Counted from the first letter of the stretch, positions 34,358 to 43,322 are shown. The stretch is 64,000 nt of DNA from Streptomyces sp. RFCAC02 (GCF_004193175.1 NZ_SAUH01000001.1:4559501-4623500), one strand, 5' to 3'. A program made the numbers and translations. The notes: a model not told the origin generated them from the letters alone.

Positions 34358-36252
34358 CGGGCGGACACCTCCGGAAGCTCGTCGCGCGGGTCGTACGGGT
34401 CACGCGGGTCGAACGAGTCGAACGGGTCGTACGGGCCCTGCGGATCGTGCGGTGCTCCGCCGGCCGGGGGATCGGGCGGCAGCGGCGCGCCCGTCATGAG
34501 GTGGCGGTACTCGGCGCTGTCGCGCAGCAGTTCCGCGTGGGTGCCGACGGCGGCGATCCGGCCGCCGGACAGCAGCGCCACACGGTCGGCGAGCTGCACC
34601 GTGGACGGCCGGTGGGCCACGACGAGCGCGGTCGTCGTGGCCAGCACGTCGCGCAGCGCCGCCTCGACGCGCGCCTCGGTGTGCACGTCCAGCGCGGAGA
34701 GCGGGTCGTCCAGGACGAGGAACCGGGGTCGGCCCACGACGGCGCGGGCCAGCGCGAGGCGCTGCCGCTGGCCGCCGGACAGGCTGAGGCCCTGCTCGCC
34801 GACCTCGGTGGCGTCCCCGTGCGGGAGGGCGGCGACGAACCCGTCGGCCTGCGCGACCCGCAGGGCGCGCGCCACGTCGTCGTCGGCCGGGGTGTCGCCG
34901 CCCATCGCGACGTTCTCGCGGACCGTGGCGGAGAACAGCGTCGGCTCCTCGAAGGCCACGGCGACCTGGGCGCGCACCTCCTCGCGCGGCAGCGTCGCGG
35001 TGTCCACGCCGTCCAGCGTGATGCGGCCGGCCGTCACCTCGTGGAGCCGGGGCACGAGGCCGATGAGCGTCGTCTTGCCGCTGCCGGTCCCGCCGACCAG
35101 GGCCATCGTCTCGCCGGGCCGCACATGCAGGTCGACGCCGTCGAGCACGGGCGGGCTGTCCTGCGGGGCGTCCGCGTACCGGAAGACGACGCCCGTGAGG
35201 CGCAGGCCGTCCGGCCTGGCCTCGCCGGAGGGCTCCTCCGGGTCGTCGGCGGGCAGCGGGGTGTCCATCACCTCGAAGTAGCGGTCGGTGGCGGTGGCCG
35301 CCTCGTTGCACAGCGCGAGGAGGAAGCCCATCGACTCCACGGGCCAGCGCAGCGCCATCGCGGTCGTCATGAACGCCACCAGCGTGCCGGCGGTCAGGTC
35401 GCCGTCGGCCACCTCGGTGACACCGAGGATCAGCGCGGCGCCGAGGAACAGCTCCGGAACCGCCATGATCATGAACCAGATGCCGGCCAGCAGGCGCGCC
35501 TTGTACAGCTCGGTGTCCCGCAGCCGCCCGGACAGCGCGCGGAACGCCCTGGCCTGGCTGCGGTGCCGGCCGAAGCCCTTGATGACGCGGATGCCGAGGA
35601 TCGACTCCTCGATCACGGTCGTCAGGTCGCCCGTCTGGTCCTGCGCGCGCCGCGCGACACCGCTGAACCGGCGCTCGAACCGCGCGCACAGCAGGATCAG
35701 CGGCACCACCGGCAGCACCAGGACGAGTCCGAGGATCCAGTCCTGCGCGATCAGCACGCCGAAGCCGATGAGGATCGTCGTGCTGTTCACGATGAGGAAG
35801 GTGAGGCCGAACGCGAGGAACATCCGCAGCAGTTGCAGGTCGCCCGTCGCGCGGGACAGGAGCTGCCCGGTGGGCCACCGGTCGTGGAAGGCGACCGGGA
35901 GCCGCTGCAGGTGCCGGTAGATGTCCGATCTGAGGTCCGCCTCGACCCGGGCCAGCGGGCGCGCGATGAGGAACCGCCGCAGCCCGAACAGCAGGGCCTC
36001 CGCCAGCCCGATCCCGACGAGCAGCGCGCCGCCGAGCCACACGCCGGCCGTGTCGCCGTCTTCGACCGGACCGTCCACGATCCACTTCAGGACCAGCGGG
36101 ATGATCAGGCCGAGGCAGGAGGCGACGACGGTGACCGTGGCGGCGCCGAAGACGCGCGCGCGGACGGGCCGCACATAGGGCCACAGCCGGAGGAGGGAGC
36201 GGACGGCGGAGCGTTTTCGGGCAGGGCTGGGGGAGGGGGCTGAGGCAGACAT
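34354..36252 (-). CDS. ABC exporter, transmembrane-ATPase fusion (subunit 1)
   Basis: 632 residues. ATG 36252 (MSASAPSPSPARKRSAVRSLLRL) is chosen because the membrane domain starts soon after; the frame continues upstream without homology. Six hydrophobic segments, then Walker A GGTGSGKTT, LSLSGGQRQRLALARAV, and Walker B FLVLDDPLSALDVHTE. Walker B has Asp where the catalytic Glu normally sits (LDDP), a feature of degenerate sites in heterodimeric exporters. The last ~35 residues are a low-complexity repeat of DP[YF]D[PS]RD units. Start-stop overlap with the next gene means coupled translation. Confidence 0.93.
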   Translation of the reverse strand: MSASAPSPSPARKRSAVRSLLRLWPYVRPVRARVFGAATVTVVASCLGLIIPLVLKWIVDGPVEDGDTAGVWLGGALLVGIGLAEALLFGLRRFLIARPLARVEADLRSDIYRHLQRLPVAFHDRWPTGQLLSRATGDLQLLRMFLAFGLTFLIVNSTTILIGFGVLIAQDWILGLVLVLPVVPLILLCARFERRFSGVARRAQDQTGDLTTVIEESILGIRVIKGFGRHRSQARAFRALSGRLRDTELYKARLLAGIWFMIMAVPELFLGAALILGVTEVADGDLTAGTLVAFMTTAMALRWPVESMGFLLALCNEAATATDRYFEVMDTPLPADDPEEPSGEARPDGLRLTGVVFRYADAPQDSPPVLDGVDLHVRPGETMALVGGTGSGKTTLIGLVPRLHEVTAGRITLDGVDTATLPREEVRAQVAVAFEEPTLFSATVRENVAMGGDTPADDDVARALRVAQADGFVAALPHGDATEVGEQGLSLSGGQRQRLALARAVVGRPRFLVLDDPLSALDVHTEARVEAALRDVLATTTALVVAHRPSTVQLADRVALLSGGRIAAVGTHAELLRDSAEYRHLMTGAPLPPDPPAGGAPHDPQGPYDPFDSFDPRDPYDPRDELPEVSAR

Positions 36253-36391
36253 CGGATCGAGAGTACGTACCCGGTCCGGCGCTGCACACGGGTTTTCGCC
36301 CCGGGCGTCCTGGTTCCTTGGTCCTCGTCCGCGCGTCCCGGGCCGCCGGGACCCGGCGCCGCTGTCAGTGGTGGTGCCTACGCTGGACCCC

Positions 36392-36709
36392 ATGAGTCAG
36401 CCGCGACAGCGAAGTGAGCTGCGGGACCTGCAGGCAGCCCTGCGGACCGCGTCCGACATCGCGTTCGACCAGGAGGCGCCCGCCGGGGAGCAGGCCGATG
36501 TCCTGGTCGACGCGCTGCGCCGTGCCCTGGCGGCCGCGCAGAGCCTGGCCGACGGGCCGGGCGGCACCGGCTGCCGCGAGCACCCGCGCGGCGCCGTCGA
36601 TCCGCTGTGGGGGGACAAGGAGGACCCGCTGCCCCCCGGCTGGGGCAAGTGCCTGCTGTGCAACGACCGGCGCCGCCGCGCCGGCCGGGGACTCGCCGCG
36701 CGCCGCTGA
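36392..36709 (+). CDS. Conserved small hypothetical with CxxH/CxxC pair
   Basis: 105 residues from ATG 36392 (MSQPRQRSELRDLQAALRT). The N-terminal half is a helical, acidic segment (AGEQADVLVDALRRALAAAQ). The C-terminal half carries CREHP and, after PLPPGWGKC, LLCNDRRRR, a likely one-zinc site (CxxH with CxxC), and ends in a basic tail. No function is known to me. It is divergent from the exporter pair (139 bp between starts) and convergent with the anti-sigma-type ATPase gene. Unique pairing of acidic helix and basic zinc tail suggests nucleic acid or protein binding, but this is only inference. Confidence 0.75.
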   Translation: MSQPRQRSELRDLQAALRTASDIAFDQEAPAGEQADVLVDALRRALAAAQSLADGPGGTGCREHPRGAVDPLWGDKEDPLPPGWGKCLLCNDRRRRAGRGLAARR

Positions 36710-36729
36710 GCCCCGCGCCGGGCGGGCCG

Positions 36730-37176
36730 TCAGCGGACCGGTACGCGCATCTCGAACCAGGTGGACTTCCCGTCCGGCAGCAGGTCGACGCCCCAGCGGT
36801 CGGACAGCTCGTTCACCAGGAAGAGCCCCCGGCCGGTGATGTCCAGCTCGCGCACCGGCAGCAGGCAGGGCAGCGCGCGCGAGGGGTCCGTCAGCTCGAC
36901 GCGGAGCCAGCCCCTGCGGCGGCGGACGCGCAGGCCGAGCGAGCCGGCGCCGGCGTGCCGCACGGCGTTGGCGACCAGTTCGGAGACGAGCAGGACGGCG
37001 TGGTCCGTCAGCTCGGGGGCGAGCCGCCACCGGGTCACCAGCAGGCGCCGTACGAGCTGCCGGGCGTACCGGGCCGATTCGGGCAGTGAGGGCAGCGTCA
37101 CCTCGCCCGTCGAGGGGTCCTCCTCGGTTCGTGCCGCTTCACCCATGACTTCCCGTGTGTCCGCCGACGCCGTCAT
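36730..37176 (-). CDS. ATP-binding protein, anti-sigma (SpoIIAB/RsbW-like) kinase fold
   Basis: 148-residue HATPase_c_2 protein of the large Streptomyces family that regulates sigma factors or anti-sigma antagonists by phosphorylation. Seen: the helical start LPESARYARQLVRRLL, N-box ELVANAVRHAG, G1 box DITGRGLFLVNELSDRWG, and the strand STWFEMRVPV. The start is taken at ATG 37176 (MTASADTREV) after GGGGGG. In-frame ATGs at 37185 and 37188 would add three or four residues. No anti-anti-sigma or sigma gene lies beside it. A perfect 15-bp inverted repeat lies just upstream. Confidence 0.88.
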   Translation of the reverse strand: MTASADTREVMGEAARTEEDPSTGEVTLPSLPESARYARQLVRRLLVTRWRLAPELTDHAVLLVSELVANAVRHAGAGSLGLRVRRRRGWLRVELTDPSRALPCLLPVRELDITGRGLFLVNELSDRWGVDLLPDGKSTWFEMRVPVR

Positions 37177-37190
37177 GCCCCCCATCATGG

Positions 37191-37285
37191 CGCGCATATG
37201 CCGCGCGCGTGGGCCGTTCCGGGACAACGCCCCCGACCGGCGGCGACGGGTGGCGGGGGCGCGTACGACACGCGGCATATGCGCG
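37191..37285. promoter_or_regulatory. Perfect 15-bp inverted repeat pair, 65 bp apart
   Basis: CGCGCATATGCCGCG at 37191-37205 and its exact reverse complement at 37271-37285. Each contains CATATG, which is rare in this GC-rich DNA. The pair spans most of the 144-bp gap between the anti-sigma-type ATPase start and the MFS transporter stop, so it is placed to act on the ATPase promoter. It could be two operator half-sites bound by a looping regulator, or a long stem with a 65-nt loop. Confidence 0.65.
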
Positions 37286-37320
37286 CCCGCGCACCCCCCC
37301 GGGGGGCGCCCGGCGGCGGT

Positions 37321-38556
37321 TCAGTGTTTCCCCCGCGCCGGCGCCGTCCGGTCCCCGCCGGCCGCCGCGACGTCGTCGCGCGTCGCAGCCCGGTCCAGCA
37401 GGGCCGGGACGAGCGCGGTCAGCATGAGGGACGAGGCCAGGGCGAATGCCCAGGGGTAGCCGGTCAGATCGGCCACCGCGCCGAAGCCGACCGCGCCGAT
37501 GCCCATCCCCGCGTCGTAGGCGACGTTCCACAGGGCGCTCACCGTTCCGTACGCGGGGGCCGTGACGCGGGAGTACATCAGCGTGATGGTCGCGCTCTGG
37601 GTGATCCCGAAGCCGACGCCGAACACCGCCGCGCCCAGGACGACCGCGGCGGGGACGCCCGTGAGGGCGGTGACGAGGATGCCGGCGGCGGAGACGACCA
37701 CCCCCGGCACGAGCAGCCCGGGTGCTCCGTGCCGGTCCGCGTGCCGGCCGGCGAACCAGCGGGACGCGGTCGCGGCGGCCGGCTGCACGAAGAGGGCCGC
37801 GGCGACCACGCCCGTGTCGTCCGGCGCCACGGCCAGCGGCAGGAAGGTGGCGACGATCCCCGCGCCCACCGCCGTCACCGCGAACACGGCCGTGAGGCGG
37901 CCGAGCGCCCCGGAGCGCGCCCCGGCGAGGACACCCGGGGACGGCCCCGAAGCCGCCTCCCTGCCGGGCAGGCCCGGGACGGCGGCGATGGCGACCAGCG
38001 AGGCGAGCGCCGCCGCCGTGCAGACCGGCCCGTACCCCGTGTGTGCCGCGAGCCAGGTTCCGAGCGGAAGGCACACCAGCGACGGCACTCCGGCCATGAC
38101 GCCGATCAGGGCCAGCCCCTCCCCGCGGCGTTCGGGCGGGATGAGCGAGGCCGTCAGAGCACCGCCCGCCACCAGCGTGAACGCGAAGCCGATGCCGCGG
38201 ACGACGCACACCGCCACGATCCACGCCACGCTCCGCGACACGGGCAGGACGAGCGCGGGCGCGCCCAGCAGCAGGAGTCCGGCTCCCAGCATCAGGCGGT
38301 AGCCACAGAGCGCGGCCAGCCAGGGGGCCGCCAGCTCGCCGGCCACCGTGGCCAGCATCAGCGAGCCGGTGACCAGCCCCGCTGTGCCGCTGCCCCGCCC
38401 CGGCGCGTCCTGCGCGTACGCCGGGACGACCGACAGCAGCAGGAAGAAGCTCGCCGAGGACCCGACGACCGTCACGAAGCGCAGCGCCAGGGGACGGGTC
38501 ACCAGCCGCGGCCGCGCCCCTGCGGCCGGCTCTCCAGGACCAGTGGTCGATGCCAT
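37321..38556 (-). CDS. MFS transporter
   Basis: 411-residue major facilitator with about twelve hydrophobic segments. ATG 38556 (MASTTGPGEPAAGARPRLVTRP) gives the normal short cytoplasmic N-terminus; the open frame further upstream is Pro/Arg-rich and not membrane-like. The first segment is FVTVVGSSASFFLLLSVVPAY. The loop 2-3 motif is weak. The C-terminal half begins LGRLTAVFAVTAVGAGIVAT. It resembles small-molecule or drug efflux pumps of the YfcJ/arabinose-efflux kind, but no substrate can be given. The ribosome site is weak (AGGTTG). Confidence 0.88.
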   Translation of the reverse strand: MASTTGPGEPAAGARPRLVTRPLALRFVTVVGSSASFFLLLSVVPAYAQDAPGRGSGTAGLVTGSLMLATVAGELAAPWLAALCGYRLMLGAGLLLLGAPALVLPVSRSVAWIVAVCVVRGIGFAFTLVAGGALTASLIPPERRGEGLALIGVMAGVPSLVCLPLGTWLAAHTGYGPVCTAAALASLVAIAAVPGLPGREAASGPSPGVLAGARSGALGRLTAVFAVTAVGAGIVATFLPLAVAPDDTGVVAAALFVQPAAATASRWFAGRHADRHGAPGLLVPGVVVSAAGILVTALTGVPAAVVLGAAVFGVGFGITQSATITLMYSRVTAPAYGTVSALWNVAYDAGMGIGAVGFGAVADLTGYPWAFALASSLMLTALVPALLDRAATRDDVAAAGGDRTAPARGKH

Positions 38557-38666
38557 GCGGAGCAACCTAGAACACTGTCCCGGCCGAAGCCTCCGCGTTT
38601 CCGCCCCGGCCGGAGCCGCGCCCTCGGGGGCGTACCGCCGGGACACGGTCCGGCACTGTGGGAGCC

Positions 38667-39185
38667 ATGACGGCGGAAGCGGCGACACCGTGCGCGCGCA
38701 CAATCCTCGGTGAGGTGGCGTGCCGTTACCGGGCGGACGAGGTACGTCCGGAGGACCTGCCGATGATCGCCGCCGAGGCGCTCGCGGCGGGGCTGGACAC
38801 CCCGGCACTGTGCGAACTCGCCAGCCTGCCCCGCAGCGCGGACGTCCGCGACGTGCGCGACGCGTTCGAGCAGGCGCTCGCCGAGTGCGGGCTCGGGCTG
38901 CCGGTGCCGTCCGTCCGCCTGCGCCCGGCCCCGGGGGGCCGAGCGCGGAAGCGTCACTGGCCGGCGCCCCAGTCGTCCCAGTCCATGTTCCATCCGTTCA
39001 GACCGTTGTCGGGAGCGATCACGTCGTCATCGGAGTTGATCACCTCGACGACGTCCCCGATCATCGACTGCGCGAAGAACCAGGCGGCCGGGGCGTCCGG
39101 GTCGCCGCCCCCGCGCACATCGCGCAGGCCCACGCAGCCGTGGCTGACGTTCTGCTCGCCGAACGTGGAACCGCTCGCCCAGTAG
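38667..39185 (+). CDS. Hypothetical protein, 3' end overlaps the opposite gene
   Basis: ATG 38667 after GGGAG opens a reading frame whose first ~95 residues look like a real helical protein (TILGEVACRYRADEVRPEDL, MIAAEALAAGLDTPALCELA). After about 38935 the translation becomes Ser/Pro/Thr-rich and runs antisense through 232 bp of the L,D-transpeptidase gene to a stop at 39185. Such an overlap is unusual. The genuine protein may be shorter, with the stop hidden by a base error near the G-run at 38932-38938. No family recognised. Divergent from the MFS transporter. Confidence 0.5.
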   Translation: MTAEAATPCARTILGEVACRYRADEVRPEDLPMIAAEALAAGLDTPALCELASLPRSADVRDVRDAFEQALAECGLGLPVPSVRLRPAPGGRARKRHWPAPQSSQSMFHPFRPLSGAITSSSELITSTTSPIIDCAKNQAAGASGSPPPRTSRRPTQPWLTFCSPNVEPLAQ

Positions 39186-40144
39186 TTGCCGTGGATGAAC
39201 GTCCCCGAGGTGGACAGCCGCATCGCGTGCGGCACGTCCGGGATGTCGTACTCGCCGGCGAACCCGACCGTCGCGCCGTCCATCCGGGTCTCCGTCAGCA
39301 TCTCGCTGATGACCATCCGGCCGTTCCACGTCGGGGTGCCGGCCGCCCCCGTCGTGACCGGCAGCGTGCGCACCGTCTCACCGTCGCGCACGACCTCCAT
39401 CGTGAGCGTGTCCGCGTCGACCGTGCTGATCTGCGCGCGCCCCACGGTGAAGGTGATCTCCTCGTCCTGGGTGCCGTACCGGCCGGGCGCGCCCTCGACG
39501 CCGCGCAGCCCGAACGCGACGGACACCTCGGTGCCGGGCGCCCAGTAGTCCTCGGGCCGGAAGTCGAGCCGCTGATCGCCGAACCAGTGCCCCCGCACCT
39601 CGACGGGCGGGTCGGTCGTGACGGCGATCGCGTCCCGCACGGCCGCCGTCTCCTCCACCGGTTCGTCGAAGACGACCGACAGGACCATGCCGACGCCGAC
39701 CTCGGCGCCGTCGGCGATGTTCCAGGCGCCGGTGAACGTCTCGTCGGCCGCGACGGTCGTGAACGCGGCGCTCGCCTCGGCGGCGCGGCCGTCGGCGTTC
39801 TCGCCGGCCGCGGCGACGGTGTAGCGGGTGTCGTTCGCCAGGTGCCCCGACGGCGCCCAGGCGGTCGCGTCCTCGGTGAGGGCGCCGGGGACCTCCTCGC
39901 CGCCGGGGTCGGTGACCGTGACGCGCGTCAGCGTGCCGTCCTCGGCGGACACGGCCAGCGCGCCGGAGGTCGCCACGTCCTCGGCGCCGTCCCCCGGCTC
40001 GATGGCTATCCGCACGTCGGGGGCGGCCGAATGCTCGGCGGCCACCTCCTCCGTCGCCCCGTTCTCCCCGCTGCACGCGGTGAGTGCGAGCAGTCCCAGC
40101 AGCGCCGCGATGACGCCCGCGCCCCGCCCCGGCTTCCTCAGCAC
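38954..40144 (-). CDS. L,D-transpeptidase lipoprotein (YkuD, LdtMt2-like)
   Basis: 396-residue cell-wall enzyme that would form 3-3 cross-links in peptidoglycan at the outer face of the membrane. GTG 40144 follows GGGAGAG. An upstream GTG at 40168 would place that site inside the gene. The signal peptide is VLRKPGRGAGVIAALLGLLA, with lipobox LTAC and Cys at residue 24. Two Ig-like domains follow (DVRIAIEPGDGAEDV, FTGAWNIADGAEVG), then the YkuD domain. It contains the conserved HGNYW histidine and the catalytic-Cys motif SHGCVGLRD. The ending NGWNMDWDDWGAGQ is the Trp-rich C-terminal tail seen in Ldt proteins. Confidence 0.95.
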   Translation of the reverse strand: MLRKPGRGAGVIAALLGLLALTACSGENGATEEVAAEHSAAPDVRIAIEPGDGAEDVATSGALAVSAEDGTLTRVTVTDPGGEEVPGALTEDATAWAPSGHLANDTRYTVAAAGENADGRAAEASAAFTTVAADETFTGAWNIADGAEVGVGMVLSVVFDEPVEETAAVRDAIAVTTDPPVEVRGHWFGDQRLDFRPEDYWAPGTEVSVAFGLRGVEGAPGRYGTQDEEITFTVGRAQISTVDADTLTMEVVRDGETVRTLPVTTGAAGTPTWNGRMVISEMLTETRMDGATVGFAGEYDIPDVPHAMRLSTSGTFIHGNYWASGSTFGEQNVSHGCVGLRDVRGGGDPDAPAAWFFAQSMIGDVVEVINSDDDVIAPDNGLNGWNMDWDDWGAGQ

Positions 40145-40439
40145 GTCCGGTTCTCTCCCCTCGCGCACGGCGTGTCACGCCGACGCCCCGCCGATCTTCG
40201 GCGTCACACAATCACACTGATGCGCGAGGGAAACCGGGCGAGGAGGCCGATCATTGTCACCGTTCCGCTGCAGTTCCGGCGGGCGCGGGGGCGCGAGCGC
40301 CATCGATCGTGACAAAATGCCCCATTCCCACGCCGGAGACCGTCCGGTCACGCGCGGCGTCACGCCATGTCCGGCCCGACGCGTGAGCGGAGCCCCGGCG
40401 CAGGGAAGCATCACCGTGACAAGACACCTGGGAGGGCGC

Positions 40440-42638
40440 GTGTCACAGGCACCCGAGCGCGTGAGGACCGAGGTCTGGCCCGGCGGGCCGCAACCGCTCG
40501 GCGCCCGGTTCCAGGCCGGGCCCGGCGGTGTGGAGGGCACGAACTTCGCCCTGTGGGCGGGCGGCGCGGACGCCGTCGAGGTCTGCCTCTTCGACGACGA
40601 CGGCCGCGAGACGCGCTGTCCCCTCGAAGAGCTGACCCACGAGATCTGGCACGGCTTCCTGCCCGGGGTGCGTCCCGGCCAGCGGTACGGCTACCGCGTC
40701 CACGGCCGCTGGGACCCGCCGTCCGGCGCCCGCTGGAACGCGGCCAAGCTCCTCCTCGACCCCTACGCACGGGCCGTCGACGGCGACTACGCCACCGACG
40801 GGCCCCTCCCGCCCGAGGTCTACGGCCACTCCCGCGACTGGCCCAAGCAGGAACTCGCCGACACCGTCCGCGACGAGCGGGACTCCGCCCCGTTCGTCCC
40901 CAAGGGCGTCGTCGTCGCCGACACCGACGGGACCACCGAGGACGAACGCCCCGGCACGTCATGGGCCGACTCCGTCATCTACGAGCTGCACGTCCGCGGC
41001 TTCACCATGCGTCACCCCGACATCCCGCCCGAGCTGCGCGGCACGTACGCGGGCCTCGGCCACCCCGCCGCGATCGAGCACCTGACCAGCCTCGGCGTCA
41101 CGGCCGTCGAGCTGCTGCCCGTCCACCAGTTCGCGCACGAGGACCACCTCCTGCGCCGCGGCATGCGCAACTACTGGGGCTACAACTCCATCGGCTACTT
41201 CGCCCCGCACGCCGCCTACAGCGCCTCCGGCACGCGCGGCCAGCAGGTCGCCGAGTTCCGCGACATGGTGCGCGCCCTGCACCGGGCCGGCCTCGAAGTC
41301 ATCCTCGACGTGGTCTACAACCACACCGCCGAGGCCAACGAGTTCGGCCCCACCCTGTCGCTGCGCGGCATCGCCAACCCGGGCTACTACCGCCTCACCG
41401 ACGACCCGCGCCGCTACGCCGACTACACCGGCTGCGGGAACACCCTCCACGTCGTCCAGCCGCAGGTCCTGCGCCTCATCACCGACTCACTGCGCTACTG
41501 GGTGCAGGAGATGGGGGTGGACGGCTTCCGGTTCGACCTCGCGGCGGCCCTCGCCCGCTCGTTCCACGACGTGGACATGCTGTCGCCGTTCCTCGCGGTC
41601 ATCGCGCAGGACCCGGTGCTTCGGCGCGCCAAGCTGATCGCCGAGCCGTGGGACGTCGGCACGGGCGGCTACCAGGTGGGCGCGTTCCCCCCGCTGTGGA
41701 CGGAATGGAACGACCGCTACCGCGACACCGTCCGCGACTACTGGCGCGGCGCGCTGCCCGACGTCCGCGACCTGGGGTACCGCCTGTCGGGCTCCAGCGA
41801 CCTGTACGCGTGGGGCGGCCGGCGCCCGTACGCCTCCGTCAACTTCATCACCGCCCACGACGGCTTCACGCTGCGCGACCTGGTGAGCTACGAGCGCAAG
41901 CACAACGAGGCCAACGGCGAGGACAACCGCGACGGCAGCGACGACAACCGTTCGTGGAACTGCGGCGCCGAGGGCGAGACGGACGACGCCGGCGTGGGTG
42001 CCCTGCGCCGCCGCCAGCTCCGCAACCTGCTCACGACCCTGCTGCTGTCCACGGGCGTGCCGATGCTCGTCGCGGGGGACGAGATGGGCCGCACCCAGGG
42101 CGGCAACAACAACGGCTACTGCCAGGACAACGAGACCGGCTGGATGGACTGGTCGCTCGCCGGCGACCCCGCGTGGCGCCCGCTGCTCGACCTGACGCGC
42201 CGCCTCATCCGCACGCGCCGGGAGCACCCGGTGCTGCGGCGCCGCGCGTTCTTCTCCGGGCGGCGGCAGGGGCCGGAGGGGATAAGGGATCTGGGCTGGT
42301 TCACGGCGCAGGGCACGGAGATGACGGAGCAGGACTGGTGGGCGCCGAGCCGGACCCTCGGCATGTTCCTGTCCGGCCGGGACATCCCGCAGCGGGACTG
42401 CACGGGCCGGCCGGTCGTCGACGACAGCTTCCTGCTGCTGCTGCACGCCGACGACGAGCCGGCGCGGTTCCCGCTGCCCGGTCCTCCCTGGGCCGACGGG
42501 TACGAGCTGATCGTGGACACATCGCTGGAGGAACAGGAGACGGAACCGGGCACGCTGCACCCCGCCGGCACGACACTGGACCTGCCACCCCGCTCGGTCC
42601 TGCTCCTGCGCGCCATCCCACCGACCGCGACCCCCTGA
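40440..42638 (+). CDS. glgX: Glycogen debranching enzyme
   Basis: 732-residue GH13 isoamylase-type enzyme that removes alpha-1,6 branches, probably those left after GlgP. GTG 40440 is chosen because GGGAGG lies five bases upstream. GTG 40416 is also possible and adds eight residues. Order: a CBM48-like N-terminus (QPLGARFQAGPGGVEGTNFALW), barrel motifs GFTMRHPDIPPELRGTYAG, VILDVVYNHTAE, nucleophile region VDGFRFDLAAALAR, acid/base LIAEPWDVG, and NFITAHDGFTLRDLVSY. The GlgX-type insert KHNEANGEDNRDGSDDN and RTQGGNNNGYCQDNE are diagnostic of the family. Divergent from the L,D-transpeptidase. Confidence 0.96.
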   Translation: MSQAPERVRTEVWPGGPQPLGARFQAGPGGVEGTNFALWAGGADAVEVCLFDDDGRETRCPLEELTHEIWHGFLPGVRPGQRYGYRVHGRWDPPSGARWNAAKLLLDPYARAVDGDYATDGPLPPEVYGHSRDWPKQELADTVRDERDSAPFVPKGVVVADTDGTTEDERPGTSWADSVIYELHVRGFTMRHPDIPPELRGTYAGLGHPAAIEHLTSLGVTAVELLPVHQFAHEDHLLRRGMRNYWGYNSIGYFAPHAAYSASGTRGQQVAEFRDMVRALHRAGLEVILDVVYNHTAEANEFGPTLSLRGIANPGYYRLTDDPRRYADYTGCGNTLHVVQPQVLRLITDSLRYWVQEMGVDGFRFDLAAALARSFHDVDMLSPFLAVIAQDPVLRRAKLIAEPWDVGTGGYQVGAFPPLWTEWNDRYRDTVRDYWRGALPDVRDLGYRLSGSSDLYAWGGRRPYASVNFITAHDGFTLRDLVSYERKHNEANGEDNRDGSDDNRSWNCGAEGETDDAGVGALRRRQLRNLLTTLLLSTGVPMLVAGDEMGRTQGGNNNGYCQDNETGWMDWSLAGDPAWRPLLDLTRRLIRTRREHPVLRRRAFFSGRRQGPEGIRDLGWFTAQGTEMTEQDWWAPSRTLGMFLSGRDIPQRDCTGRPVVDDSFLLLLHADDEPARFPLPGPPWADGYELIVDTSLEEQETEPGTLHPAGTTLDLPPRSVLLLRAIPPTATP

Positions 42639-42898
42639 CTTCTGCCCGTTGGGGCCGAGCCGCTGGTCGCCACTTGCGGTGCCGTGCAGGGGTGGAACGT
42701 TCTACCGGTAGGCGGCGAGCGTGCGTGCAACGTTTTACTCGGTGGCGTCGGGCTGCTGCGGCCTGCCGTCCGGGCACCCAGGCGCCGCCGGGCTGGAAAA
42801 CGTTCCACCGGCGAGCGGCTGGGGAGTGTGCAACGTTTTACCTCGTGCGCGGGCGGCGGGGGACGGCCGGGACCGTGCCCCCCGCGCTCATGCCTCGG
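42639..42898. repeat. 260-bp gene-free stretch with AACGTT palindrome cluster 4
   Basis: Lies between the convergent 3' ends of glgX and gcvH. Four copies in two pairs: GGTGGAACGTTCTACCGGTAG at about 42691, GTGCAACGTTTTACTCGG at about 42726, GGAAAACGTTCCACCGGCG at about 42794 and GTGCAACGTTTTACCTCG at about 42828. Core spacing is 33, 70 and 32 bp, so a two-copy module (CCACC type followed by TTTTAC type) seems to be repeated. It may double as a terminator region for both genes. No ORF has support. Confidence 0.75.
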
Positions 42899-43288
42899 TC
42901 ACTGGGCCGTGAAGTCGGCGTACTCACCGGCCGTCATCAGGCCCTCGGGCTCGGGCGCCTCCGGGTCGGTCCGCACGCGGAACAGCCAGCCGTCGCCGAA
43001 GGGCGCGGAGTTCACCAGGGCCGGGTCGTCCACCACGTTCTGGTTGATCTCGGTGACGGTGCCGCTGACCGGCGCGTACAGGTCGCTCACCGACTTGGTG
43101 GACTCCAGCTCGCCGCACGGCTCACCCGCCGTCACGGTCGCGTCCACGTCCGGGAGCTGCACGTACACCACATCGCCCAGCGCGGTCGCCGCGTACTCGG
43201 TGATGCCGACCGTCGCCACACCGTCGTCGGCGGCCGACAGCCACTCGTGCTCCTTGCTGTACCGGTACTGCTCGGGATTGTCGCTCAT
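42899..43288 (-). CDS. gcvH: Glycine cleavage system H protein
   Basis: 129-residue lipoyl carrier protein of the glycine cleavage complex. ATG 43288 ([19 protein letters not shown]) follows an excellent AGGAGAA. The lipoylated Lys sits in [18 protein letters not shown], and the family tail [14 protein letters not shown] is intact. It shuttles the aminomethyl group between the P, T and L proteins. It follows gcvT by 34 bp, so both are probably controlled by the riboswitch upstream of gcvT. gcvP is not in the window. Confidence 0.96.
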   Translation of the reverse strand: MSDNPEQYRYSKEHEWLSAADDGVATVGITEYAATALGDVVYVQLPDVDATVTAGEPCGELESTKSVSDLYAPVSGTVTEINQNVVDDPALVNSAPFGDGWLFRVRTDPEAPEPEGLMTAGEYADFTAQ

Positions 43289-43322
43289 GGGGTGATTCTC
43301 CTGGATCGCTGCTGAACCGCTG

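Noticed and set aside
40367-43315. 982-aa plus-strand ORF
   Set aside because: Out-of-frame shadow of glgX continuing through the repeats; Arg/Pro-rich.
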